NCBI GenBank assembly: GCA_017476665.1
Contig: JAFUZJ010000036.1
Span: 1 to 34,742, forward strand
Reading direction: 5' to 3'
From: Lachnospiraceae bacterium
Lineage (GTDB): Bacteria > Bacillota > Clostridia > Lachnospirales > Lachnospiraceae
Length of the DNA stretch: 34,742 bases
Shown: positions 12,962 to 20,806 of the stretch, in pieces
Position numbering within the stretch: position 1 is the first letter of the stretch
Layout of the letters: every line of letters starts with the position of its first letter
Program-made: the position numbers and the translations under genes
The notes under the pieces: generated by a model
The model's database searches: none
What the model saw: the letters and a program-made list of their open reading frames with translations, nothing else
What the model was told of the DNA's origin: nothing

Positions 12962-15214
12962 TCACTTAATACAAAACTGATCATCTTTTGCCGCAAGCCG
13001 AACCGTTCCACCCTGCTTCAGCGCTCCGAACAGAATATCATCCACCAACAAGGGTTTAATCTCATTCCGGATCACCCTGTCAATCTCTCTGGCACCAAAC
13101 TCCGCGCTGACACCTTTTTCCCTGATCAGATCAAGGGCGCTTTCATCCACTTGCAATTCCACCTTTTTCTTTGCCAGAAGCTCTTTTAATTCATCCAGCT
13201 TTTTCCCTATGATCTGCCTTGCCATCGCTTCGTCCATACCGTGAAAGACTACGATCCGGTTCAGTCTGTTCCGAAACTCCGGCTGGAAAGTACGCTTCAC
13301 TTCCTCCATCAACACACCGGCGTTCTCGGCTGTACTCTCAAATCCGATTCCTTTTTTGCCGATCCGGTTGGCACCCGCATTGGAAGTCATGATCAGCACC
13401 ACATTCCGAAAATCCGCTTTCCTGCCCTGATTGTCCGTCAGTGTGGCGTAATCCATTACCTGCAGCAAAATATTGTAAATGTCGGCATGCGCCTTTTCAA
13501 TCTCATCCAAAAGCAGCACGGCAAAGGGATTCTTGCGGATCGCCTCAGTGAGCAGACCGCCCTCCTCATATCCTACATAACCCGCCGGCGCGCCGATCAG
13601 CTTTGCAACTGTATGCTTTTCTTCATACTCACTCATGTCAAAACGGATCAGCTTCACGCCCATCTCCTCCGCCAGACTTCGGACAATCTCCGTCTTGCCC
13701 ACGCCGGTGGGACCCACGAACAACAGACTGGCCAAAGGTTTGCCCTCCTCCAGGAGTCCTGCCCTGGAAAATTTGATCGCGTTCACCACCTGTGCAACCG
13801 CATCATCCTGCCCGAAGATTCTGCCTTTCATGCGTTCCTCCAGTGTGGCCAGCCCTTCCGCCTCATCTGTCTTGACCGTTTCCAGTGGCACACGGCAGAT
13901 CTTAGTCAGCACATAGTCAATGACGTCTTTGTCCACGATCCGGTTGACCGTTGTATCCTCCGAAACGGGATGCAGTTTCCGGTAGGCGCCCGCTTCGTCC
14001 ATCAGGTCGATTGCCTTGTCCGGCAAAAAGCGCTCATTGATATGCTTCGCACTCATGGAAACCGCATATTCCAGGACGCCTTCTTTGTAGATCACACCGT
14101 GGAACTCCTCATATTTTTGCCGCAAGCCTTTCAGGATCTCTACGGTCTCAGCCTCACTGGGCTCCTTGATCTCCACGGTCTGAAACCGTCTCGCCAGACT
14201 CTTATTTTTCTCAAAATATTTTTTGTATTCCTCAAAAGTGGTAGCGCCGATAAACCGGATATGTCCGGAAACAAGATACGGTTTCAATAGGTTGGCCGCA
14301 TCAAAGGAGCTCTCTCCCACCGCGCCGGAACCTGCCAGATTATGGATCTCGTCAATGTAGAGAATGGGCTGCTCCTCTTTCTCAATTTCTCCCAGTACCT
14401 TTTTGAAGCGTTTCTCAAAATCCCCCCGATACTGTGTGCCCGCTAACATTCCTCCCAGATCCAGCGCAAATACCCGACTGCGGGACAAGGGCTCCGGAAC
14501 CTTTCCCTCATTGATCCGCTGCACCAGACCGTAAGTGATCGCCGTTTTTCCCACACCCGGTTCGCCAAGGTGCAGCGGATTATTTTTCTCTTTTCTACAG
14601 AGGATCTGGATCGTCCGCTCCAGCTCATCCTCCCTCCCGATCAGCGGATTTGCGTCTGCCAGCGTATCGTTCAGACAGGGCGCATACTGGCGCCAGGACG
14701 CCTCCGTACGTCCGCTTTTCCCATCCTGCTCCCTCGGTCGCTGACTGTAGTCTTCCTCTTCCTCCGCATCCTCTTCCTCATCCGTATCCATGTCCGTCTC
14801 GATCGCAGTCAGTCGACCGAGCAATTCCGAAGCTTCCACATCCTGTTTCTCCATATAGTAGACCGCAAAACTTTCCTTCAGCCGCCAGATCCCGAATACA
14901 AGATGTCTGAGCTCTATCGTATCATTCCCACTGTTTGCCGCGCTTTGCGCCGCATAAGTAAACGCAAGGTTCACCCCCGTCGACAGCTCGGGCTCCTCTG
15001 CGCCCGTCGCCTCCTGATAAGTCTTTATGTACGCCCTCAATGCCTCTGCCAGCTCTTTCTCATTTCCGCCGCATTCACCGAACGCTGACACAAACTCCTT
15101 ATCCCCGCACAACATCAACAGAATGATCTCCGGTGTAATATATTCAAGGCCTGCCTCCTGCGCATAAGCATACGCATTCTGTAAGGCATCCTCCACTCTT
15201 TTGGACAATTCCAT
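12962..15214 (-). CDS. clpA: AAA+ unfoldase ClpA
   Basis: The 750-residue product (E. coli ClpA has 758) is a two-ring AAA+ unfoldase that feeds substrates to ClpP. Order of parts: N-domain (1-140) for ClpS binding; acidic linker (141-156, mostly Asp/Glu); first AAA with GEPGVGKT (217-224) and YIDE (286-289); second AAA with GPTGVGKT (501-508) and LLLDE (567-571); ClpP-docking loop IGF (623-625). There is no long ClpB middle domain or ClpC-type UVR motif, which separates it from ClpB and ClpC. The Walker A of the first ring is preceded by LHL rather than the common ILV. Its start directly abuts the clpS stop, and the stop overlaps the aat region. Call firm. Confidence 0.96.
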   Translation of the reverse strand: MELSKRVEDALQNAYAYAQEAGLEYITPEIILLMLCGDKEFVSAFGECGGNEKELAEALRAYIKTYQEATGAEEPELSTGVNLAFTYAAQSAANSGNDTIELRHLVFGIWRLKESFAVYYMEKQDVEASELLGRLTAIETDMDTDEEEDAEEEEDYSQRPREQDGKSGRTEASWRQYAPCLNDTLADANPLIGREDELERTIQILCRKEKNNPLHLGEPGVGKTAITYGLVQRINEGKVPEPLSRSRVFALDLGGMLAGTQYRGDFEKRFKKVLGEIEKEEQPILYIDEIHNLAGSGAVGESSFDAANLLKPYLVSGHIRFIGATTFEEYKKYFEKNKSLARRFQTVEIKEPSEAETVEILKGLRQKYEEFHGVIYKEGVLEYAVSMSAKHINERFLPDKAIDLMDEAGAYRKLHPVSEDTTVNRIVDKDVIDYVLTKICRVPLETVKTDEAEGLATLEERMKGRIFGQDDAVAQVVNAIKFSRAGLLEEGKPLASLLFVGPTGVGKTEIVRSLAEEMGVKLIRFDMSEYEEKHTVAKLIGAPAGYVGYEEGGLLTEAIRKNPFAVLLLDEIEKAHADIYNILLQVMDYATLTDNQGRKADFRNVVLIMTSNAGANRIGKKGIGFESTAENAGVLMEEVKRTFQPEFRNRLNRIVVFHGMDEAMARQIIGKKLDELKELLAKKKVELQVDESALDLIREKGVSAEFGAREIDRVIRNEIKPLLVDDILFGALKQGGTVRLAAKDDQFCIK

Positions 15215-15514
15215 CTACTCTTCCTCCATCGTAAGCCGAAACGGATACCCCTGTGCCCTCGCCCTGTCCGTCGCCTGCTCGATCTTCGTCAGCGCAATGT
15301 CATACGGATACTTGCCCACAACCGCTCTGCCGTTCTTATGCACGTACAGCATAAGCGTCTCCGCTGTTGCGGGATCCTTATGAAAAATATCGATTAAAAT
15401 CTCTACCACAAACTCCATGCTGGTGAAATCATCATTCAGCATGATGACCTGATAGAGCTTCGGCTCCTTGAGCTTTGTATCCGTCCATTCTTTGATCGCA
15501 CCTTTTGTCGCCAT
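15215..15514 (-). CDS. clpS: ClpS adaptor for N-degron substrates
   Basis: ClpS binds the exposed N-terminal Leu, Phe, Tyr or Trp of a protein and hands it to ClpA. The 99-residue product has the binding pocket residues: Asn27 and Asp28 in MLNDDFTSMEFV, the gate Met33 (equivalent to Met40 of E. coli, which excludes branched residues) and His59 in LMLYVHKNGRAVVG. A flexible N-terminal extension of about 15 residues is present, as needed for delivery. AGGAGG lies 7-8 nt before the ATG. The gene opens the clpS-clpA-aat operon behind a promoter at 15535-15563. All key residues are seen, so function is confident. Confidence 0.96.
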   Translation of the reverse strand: MATKGAIKEWTDTKLKEPKLYQVIMLNDDFTSMEFVVEILIDIFHKDPATAETLMLYVHKNGRAVVGKYPYDIALTKIEQATDRARAQGYPFRLTMEEE

Positions 15515-15534
15515 GTATCTCCCTCCTGCCCATA

Positions 15535-15563
15535 ATTATGCCCTATCCGCGCATGTTTAGCAA
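15535..15563 (-). promoter_or_regulatory. Likely promoter of clpS-clpA-aat
   Basis: On the minus strand TTGCTA (15563-15558), 17 nt, CATAAT (15540-15535). The leader would be short, about 14 nt, just enough for the AGGAGG site. Confidence 0.5.
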
Positions 15564-15579
15564 CCTGAATATATTTTAA

Positions 15580-15607
15580 TTGACAAAAGTATATAAAAGT
15601 ATATAAT
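15580..15607 (+). promoter_or_regulatory. Consensus promoter of the AAA ATPase gene
   Basis: A perfect TTGACA (15580-15585), 16 nt, and a perfect TATAAT (15602-15607). Such a strong promoter before a low-abundance type of ATPase suggests tight repression, which the overlapping repeats at 15588-15651 could provide. Confidence 0.85.
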
Positions 15608-15651
15608 GAAAATCAGAGTATATAGAAGTATATAACTTTACAAAAGTATAT
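15588..15651 (+). repeat. Five phased AGTATAT direct repeats over the ATPase promoter
   Basis: AGTATAT starts at 15588, 15598, 15617, 15627 and 15645. The steps are 10, 19, 10 and 18 nt, close to whole helical turns, so all copies face the same side of DNA. The first two lie between -35 and -10 and overlap the -10. This is what a cooperative DNA-binding protein site looks like. Confidence 0.75.
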
Positions 15652-15674
15652 GGCTTTACAAGAAAGGATATCTC

Positions 15675-16727
15675 ATGAAAAAAAATCCGTTTGCCATCAA
15701 TTTTGGGAAATTACCTTCGCAGTATATCAGTCGTGATATTTTAATCGATGAGATTACAGAGGAGTTATTATCTAAAGACGCTCAGAATTCCTGCTTTATG
15801 CTTACCGGAACACGTGGAACAGGTAAAACCGTCACTATGACCGCAATTGAAAAGCAGATGGCTGAGCATGATGAATGGATTATTGTACGTCTGAATCCTA
15901 CTCGCGATATGTTGGGCAGTCTCGTTGCCAAGCTTTACGACAGTAAGGACTACCTGACAAAATTCATTGATACCAATATAAATCTTTCTAAATTTGGCAT
16001 AGGTATAAATCTGTCCGCAAAATCACCGGTCGCAGACATTGAATCCGCGCTTGAAATTATTTTGAAAGAGATTAAGCATCAGAAAAAACGATTGCTGGTC
16101 ACTGTGGACGAAGTGTCAAACACCGCTTCTATGCAGGAATTCGCCAGCAGTTTTCAGATTATGATCCGAGAAGATCTACCTATTTATCTGATTATGGCAG
16201 GGCTCTATGAGAATATTCGCAATCTGGAAAATGAGAAAAATCTTACCTTCCTCTACCGGACACCCAAATACGAAATGGAACCTCTTAATCTCACATTGAT
16301 TTCCCAGCGATACATGCAAATTCTCCATGTTCCTCAGGAAGCAGCTATGGATATGGCAATTCTGACTAAAGGTTATCCTTTTGCCTATCAGGCGTTGGGA
16401 AAGTACCTATGGGAAGACGAAACCCATGAACTAAACACCTCTGTCCTGATCAAATTTGACGAAGCACTGCGTCATTATGTGTACGAAAAAATATGGTCGG
16501 AGCTTTCTCCAAAAGATAAATGGTTTATGACTTTTATTGTGCAAAAAGACAGCATGTCAACCGCTGAACTGCTGGACATGTCAAAACAAAAGAAAAATGA
16601 GTTTTCTCAGTATCGCGCCAGACTTCGGGACAAGGGACTCATCAATGTGTCCACCCACGGAATGATCAGTTACAAGCTGCCGCGATTTGATGTGTTTATA
16701 AGTAATGAACAATTACTTGGAAACTAA
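15675..16727 (+). CDS. AAA ATPase (ORC/Cdc6- or STAND-like) with C-terminal winged helix
   Basis: The 350-residue product has a P-loop GTRGTGKT (45-52) and a Walker B LLVTVDEV (140-147), followed by a helical lid and a C-terminal segment that reads like a winged helix (STAELLDMSKQKKNEF.. to the end). Such proteins are often annotated only as ATP-binding protein; relatives include archaeal-type ATPases and ORC/Cdc6-like or STAND switches. It is on the plus strand, divergent from clpS and convergent with motA (stop codons 11 nt apart). AAAGGA lies 6-8 nt before the ATG. The consensus promoter carries phased repeats. There is no adjacent partner gene. ATPase call firm; role unknown, with a self-regulated nucleic-acid-binding switch as one idea. 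Confidence 0.85.
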   Translation: MKKNPFAINFGKLPSQYISRDILIDEITEELLSKDAQNSCFMLTGTRGTGKTVTMTAIEKQMAEHDEWIIVRLNPTRDMLGSLVAKLYDSKDYLTKFIDTNINLSKFGIGINLSAKSPVADIESALEIILKEIKHQKKRLLVTVDEVSNTASMQEFASSFQIMIREDLPIYLIMAGLYENIRNLENEKNLTFLYRTPKYEMEPLNLTLISQRYMQILHVPQEAAMDMAILTKGYPFAYQALGKYLWEDETHELNTSVLIKFDEALRHYVYEKIWSELSPKDKWFMTFIVQKDSMSTAELLDMSKQKKNEFSQYRARLRDKGLINVSTHGMISYKLPRFDVFISNEQLLGN

Positions 16728-16738
16728 ACTTTTATAAT

Positions 16739-17521
16739 CTACGCTGCATCTTCCTCCCTGCGCAGTTCGATCACGGAATTCAGCTTCTCGCGGATCACTC
16801 TCGGATTCTCTCCCGCCTGAATGGACAGAATTCCTTCCACACAGATCTCCATATGGAGCAGCTCCTTGGCATAATACTTTTCCAGCTTCCTGGACACCGG
16901 GATACATACCCAGTTCGCCAGAACAGACCCATACAGCGTCGTGATCAATGCCAACGACATGCCTTCTCCCACGGCGCCCGGGTCATTTCCCATAGAGCGC
17001 ATCATATTGATCAGCCCCAGAAGGGTTCCGATCATACCCCAGGCCGGTCCGAACCCGCCCAGATCCTGCCAGAATTTCACATATCGCTTTCCGTTTGTTT
17101 CCCTGTGCAGCATCTCGGATTCCAGAATGTCCCGCACCAGTTCCGGCGCCGTACCGTCCACCACCAGCATGATACCCTTTTTCAGGAAAGCATCCTCTGT
17201 CTCCCCTGCCTGTTCTTCCAGCGCCAGAAGCCCCTCTTTTCTCGCCAGATCCGCCATAGCCAGCACCATCTCAGAACTCTCCTCCGCCTCCATCCTGGGC
17301 TGCAAAAAGGCCGTTCCAAAACTCTTGAAACACTCTCCGAATTCCGCAAAGGAATCCGCCGTCATCAAAGCTGCAAAGATTGCGCCGCCAAATGTAATGA
17401 CTGCAGAAGGAAAGTGCAGCAGATTCACAATCGCACCAAGCCCTCCGTTCGTCGCCACTCCGTAAAACAAAGCCAACATACACAATAAAAAGCCCGTAGC
17501 CGCCGCAGTATTCAGTCTCAT
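16739..17521 (-). CDS. motA: MotA/TolQ/ExbB family channel protein, MotA-like
   Basis: The 260-residue product matches MotA, the proton-channel stator subunit. Spans lie at about 7-24, 33-52, 154-174 and 186-208. The cytoplasmic loop has the charged Arg94 and Glu97 region (ARKEGLLALEE) that meets the rotor in MotA proteins, and Pro159 lies in GFGPAWGMIGTLLGLI as in the conserved channel motif. AAGGAGGG lies 6 nt before the ATG. MotA needs MotB, normally the next gene, but here the next gene downstream is the convergent ATPase and no motB is in view. It lies 85 nt after the probable anti-sigma gene. Either motB is elsewhere or this is a MotA-like channel with another partner. Confidence 0.85.
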   Translation of the reverse strand: MRLNTAAATGFLLCMLALFYGVATNGGLGAIVNLLHFPSAVITFGGAIFAALMTADSFAEFGECFKSFGTAFLQPRMEAEESSEMVLAMADLARKEGLLALEEQAGETEDAFLKKGIMLVVDGTAPELVRDILESEMLHRETNGKRYVKFWQDLGGFGPAWGMIGTLLGLINMMRSMGNDPGAVGEGMSLALITTLYGSVLANWVCIPVSRKLEKYYAKELLHMEICVEGILSIQAGENPRVIREKLNSVIELRREEDAA

Positions 17522-17606
17522 AACAATCCCTCCTTGACTTGAATATACGACTCTACAGGCTCTCTATCCATCCACGTTTCGTAGAATCCATGTGAAAATT
17601 ACTCTA

Positions 17607-18734
17607 TCATTCCAGCACCGCCATATCTTCTTTTGAAGCCTGACCGTTTTCTCCTGCAAATTGAATCTCCAACAGGTTTCCTGTCGTATCATAAGCCCGA
17701 AGTTCTGCCCAAAGCGCCTCATCCTGCGTCGTGACCGTAACCACAATCCTGTCCGGATTTTCACGAATTGCCGATGAGATCACAAAAGGCAGCTCCCGAT
17801 CCACCATCCCTTGGCTGATCCGCTCCTGCAGGTTCATGATCTCTGCGGAATAAGTTCTCGCCTCATGGTAGGTGCTTTCGTCAACCGGCACATCAGCTGT
17901 GCGATGGGCACCGCTTGCCATAAGGCTCTTGATCAGTTTCACCATCTCCTCCTCTGTAAGACCTGTGGTCTCAACTTCATAACAGATCCCCTGCCATTCA
18001 AAGGATGTAAACCATTTATTCTGCCACTCATAGATAGATAGTTGTGCGCCGTTTATCACGGATTTCTCCGGCACCTCTCCCAAAACAGCCTCATCAAGAT
18101 AGTAGTCTGTCAAAGGACTCCATGGGGCACTTACTGCAATGCGCGCCGTTCCCCCACCCTCTGCCTGCTCATAAACAAATGCATAATGATATATCTGATA
18201 TTCTTCCGGATTGTCAGATTTTGCAGAACGGGTATACAGGGCATAAGCCTTCCGATTGACCCATGCATCCGTCTCCCCCGGGAAAATGCTTGCCTGAAAC
18301 TCCGCATAACCGATACCCAGCATGGACTCAAATTCCTGTTCCATACGCTCCCACGCTTCCGGACTCCACTTATCGTTGAGGGATCGGCATTGCCCATCTA
18401 CTTTAAGTGCTGTCATCCCCGCATCCACATGATTGAGGATCAGGATATCCTCCCCTTGCTCCGTCTGCGCAATTATTTTGGAAAGATCAGCAGCCTCTTT
18501 TTGGGGATCTTTTGGGGCTGCCATTTCTTCCTCCCTGATCACCCCGGGATTCTCCACCGTCACCCGACTCATGGGTAAAATCAGCAAGACTGCGGCAATC
18601 ATCGCTGCACAAATGCTATACGCCCCCCACCTGATCCATTGCCATTGACCGATCGCGTGATACCGCTGTGCCATCTCAATCAGATCATCATCAATCTCCG
18701 TCATCCCTTGATACAAAATCTCCGCTCCACTCAT
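17607..18734 (-). CDS. Membrane-anchored probable anti-sigma factor
   Basis: The 375-residue product has a short cytoplasmic N-terminus of about 32 residues, one membrane span (about 33-55, WGAYSICAAMIAAVLLILP), and a large extracytoplasmic region of about 320 residues. Its start overlaps the ECF sigma gene stop in an ATGA, the typical arrangement of a sigma/anti-sigma pair in which the membrane protein holds the sigma factor until a signal arrives. No zinc-binding anti-sigma (ZAS) motif is present in the N-terminus. I do not recognise the external domain; it is acidic and Trp/Tyr-rich. Role assigned by topology and gene order, so moderately confident. Confidence 0.75.
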   Translation of the reverse strand: MSGAEILYQGMTEIDDDLIEMAQRYHAIGQWQWIRWGAYSICAAMIAAVLLILPMSRVTVENPGVIREEEMAAPKDPQKEAADLSKIIAQTEQGEDILILNHVDAGMTALKVDGQCRSLNDKWSPEAWERMEQEFESMLGIGYAEFQASIFPGETDAWVNRKAYALYTRSAKSDNPEEYQIYHYAFVYEQAEGGGTARIAVSAPWSPLTDYYLDEAVLGEVPEKSVINGAQLSIYEWQNKWFTSFEWQGICYEVETTGLTEEEMVKLIKSLMASGAHRTADVPVDESTYHEARTYSAEIMNLQERISQGMVDRELPFVISSAIRENPDRIVVTVTTQDEALWAELRAYDTTGNLLEIQFAGENGQASKEDMAVLE

Positions 18735-19288
18735 AGGCTCACGCCCTCCCTCTCCAAATATTCTTTCAAACTGTTCCGCAATCTGTACAGCCGCCCGGCC
18801 GCTTTGTTAGCGCTGATTCTTAGATTCTTCGCCACATCTTTTACCGGCTCACCGTTCCAATACCGTTTAATGAACAGCACCCTGTCCACCGGCGATAGTG
18901 TCCGCAGCCATTCACTGATCAGTCTCCCCAGTTCCAGTTCCTCCAGGCGATCCTCCACCGTGCTGCCCGCCGGAATACACTCCTCCATCTCCTCCAGGAT
19001 CAACTCCATACCGTTGTATCGCTTCTGCCTGTGATTCTTTCTCCAAAGATCCAACGCAATGTTCCGCACGATCCTGCCCAGCCAGCACTTCAGGTTATCC
19101 GGCATCTGCGGCGGAATTGATTTCCATACACGGTGATAGGTATCGTTGACGCACTCCTGTGCATCCTGCTCGTCCGACAATATATGCAGCGCGATCGTGT
19201 GGCAAAGTGCTCCGTACTTGCGGTCTGTCTCACTGATCGCCCGCTCGTCGCGCTCAAGATATAATTCTATGATCTTGGAATCCTCCAT
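18731..19288 (-). CDS. ECF-type sigma-70 family sigma factor
   Basis: The 185-residue product has sigma region 2 (about 25-90, including DEQDAQECVNDTYHRVW and NLKCWLGRIVRNIALD) and region 4 (about 125-175, LSPVDRVLFIKRYWNGEPVK and the HTH after it), without regions 1 and 3. That is the ECF layout. I start at MEDSKI because GGAG lies 8 nt upstream; the frame is open for 12 more codons. Its stop overlaps the start of a membrane protein that is probably its anti-sigma factor. Upstream is the terminator of the DUF4173 operon, so it has its own promoter in 19289-19360, where I could not pick out clear boxes. Sigma call firm; regulon unknown. Confidence 0.92.
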   Translation of the reverse strand: MEDSKIIELYLERDERAISETDRKYGALCHTIALHILSDEQDAQECVNDTYHRVWKSIPPQMPDNLKCWLGRIVRNIALDLWRKNHRQKRYNGMELILEEMEECIPAGSTVEDRLEELELGRLISEWLRTLSPVDRVLFIKRYWNGEPVKDVAKNLRISANKAAGRLYRLRNSLKEYLEREGVSL

Positions 19289-19360
19289 ACTGATTTCTCC
19301 GTCCTGTAGTTTTAGCTGCTTCACCTATATAGACGACATTTTTTTCCAAATATTTTTAAT

Positions 19361-19403
19361 AAAAAAAGAAATCGTCAAGCAGCGAAATACCACTTGCGAT
19401 TTC
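19361..19403 (-). terminator. Intrinsic terminator of the DUF4173 operon
   Basis: On the minus strand an 11-bp stem with one bulge (GAAATCG-CAAG / CTTG-A-CGATTTC) is followed directly by seven T. It begins 9 nt after the stop of the 116-residue gene. Confidence 0.85.
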
Positions 19404-19411
19404 TTCTATAA

Positions 19412-19762
19412 TTACCACCCTCTTATCACATCCTTCGCTAATCCTATCACCAACACTAAAATAATAAAAAGGAACGGTATTGCATCCAGGACCGCCGGCA
19501 CAGAAAGCAGCAGGATTTTCCGCTTTGGGTGTTCTGCCTTGTGCATCCCATACGCCCAGATCATGGAAATCGTAGAAGCGATCATAAAAGGACACCCCAG
19601 CGCCATGATGCCAAAGGCTCTCTCATACTCCATGAACGGAAGCATGGCATCGGGATTCGCCACATATGTGGAGTGCATACAAAACTTTATTCCGTAGTAA
19701 ACTGTACACCCGACACCGATTCCATAGATCAGTGTCAGTACTGCTTTCACAATCTTTTTCAT
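19412..19762 (-). CDS. Hypothetical small membrane protein
   Basis: The 116-residue product has three hydrophobic spans, at about 5-24, 48-70 and 82-108, with a basic loop (HKAEHPKRK) between the second and third. No family recognised. AGAGG lies 4-5 nt before the ATG. It is the last gene of the operon with DUF4173 and a 323-residue membrane protein, 35 nt after the latter, and ends at a strong terminator. Likely a partner in the same membrane complex, which is inferred only from gene order. Confidence 0.75.
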   Translation of the reverse strand: MKKIVKAVLTLIYGIGVGCTVYYGIKFCMHSTYVANPDAMLPFMEYERAFGIMALGCPFMIASTISMIWAYGMHKAEHPKRKILLLSVPAVLDAIPFLFIILVLVIGLAKDVIRGW

Positions 19763-19797
19763 TTTACCTCTTTCCTATACCTTTCTGCCGTTTCCGG

Positions 19798-20769
19798 CTA
19801 TTCACCCGTCACTTCTCTATATTCCTCATTTCCCAGATCCGACCATGCCTTTTTCCCGGATAACACCACCTGACCGGTATCCACCACATACGCATACATA
19901 TCAAGAATTCTGGCGTCCGTCGGTGAATAAGAACCGTCCTCCTTTTTTACCGACTCATAATATACATACAGATAGCATGATCCGTTCCCGGATACCCTGT
20001 CATACCGAAGGAACCGCACCACCTGCCCGTCCTCATAGACAACAGCCTGCGGCTCACCGTGAGAGCTGAAAGAGGTCTCAAAACGGTATTCGTTTTCCGA
20101 ATCAATCTTTGCATCAGACAGAACTTTATAGATGGCCACCAGACCGTCATTTTGCTTATTTGCGGTATACTGGCTGTCCACCGGAGCAACCGCTTCTTCC
20201 GGTGCAGACGCGTATCCTTCGGCGGGCTTCGTCTGCCTGTTATCTTGATTGTCATACTGCTGCGGATATTTTTCTTTCAGGAACTGTTTCATGGTCTGAT
20301 CGGGATTTATATCATTGCGGCCGGCACTTTGGCGCAGGTATCTTCGATACAAAAAGCTCTCTTTCTCCCACAGGGAATATTCCGTTTCCTCCCAAAAATC
20401 AGCATGCGCAACCGTAATCGTGCCATTGTCGTTCCCGTACTCCACATCCATGCCAAACAGTTTAATGATCCACACAAGCCCCAGAAAAAGCACCAGAAAT
20501 ATACTGCTGATCCACACCCCAAATCTTCCGATATATCTGGCTGCCTTTGATTCCACTGCGCCAAAAACTTTTGCGCTGATCCACACCGTCAAGACGACCA
20601 GAAAAATTTGCCATACCATAATGAGGACAAACACAATCTTCTGGTACCATACCCTTAAAACCAAACCGTCGGGCACTGTATGAAAAACTGTCTCATATAT
20701 GCCTGTAAACACAATCAGCGTGATAAGCATACCCGTAAGTATTTTTGCTCCGCGTCCCATCTCCTGCAT
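19798..20769 (-). CDS. Hypothetical membrane protein with external domain
   Basis: The 323-residue product has about three hydrophobic spans in its first 115 residues (ILTGMLITLIVFTGIY, FVLIMVWQIFLVVLTVWI, IFLVLFLGLVWIIKLFG). A soluble region of about 200 residues follows. It contains a Gln/Asn/Pro-rich linker and a C-terminal beta-rich part with repeated Tyr and Val (SGNGSCYLYVYYESVKKEDG). I start at MQEMGRG because GGAG lies 9 nt upstream; the longer frame runs into the gene before it. It lies 37 nt after the DUF4173 gene and 35 nt before the 116-residue gene. No family recognised. Confidence 0.75.
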   Translation of the reverse strand: MQEMGRGAKILTGMLITLIVFTGIYETVFHTVPDGLVLRVWYQKIVFVLIMVWQIFLVVLTVWISAKVFGAVESKAARYIGRFGVWISSIFLVLFLGLVWIIKLFGMDVEYGNDNGTITVAHADFWEETEYSLWEKESFLYRRYLRQSAGRNDINPDQTMKQFLKEKYPQQYDNQDNRQTKPAEGYASAPEEAVAPVDSQYTANKQNDGLVAIYKVLSDAKIDSENEYRFETSFSSHGEPQAVVYEDGQVVRFLRYDRVSGNGSCYLYVYYESVKKEDGSYSPTDARILDMYAYVVDTGQVVLSGKKAWSDLGNEEYREVTGE

Positions 20770-20806
20770 CTTAATGTTCTCCGCTCCTCCCAAAACACAA
20801 TCCAAT

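Noticed and set aside
13241-14290. A 349-codon plus-strand frame inside clpA
   Set aside because: It is antisense to conserved AAA+ motifs in clpA, has no recognisable domain, and is explained by codon bias of the real gene. The same holds for long plus-strand frames in 364-963, 12171-12980 and 33182-34048.
15588-15651. CRISPR-like array
   Set aside because: The repeats are 7-8 nt with 3-12 nt between them, and no cas genes are near. They are promoter-proximal binding sites.
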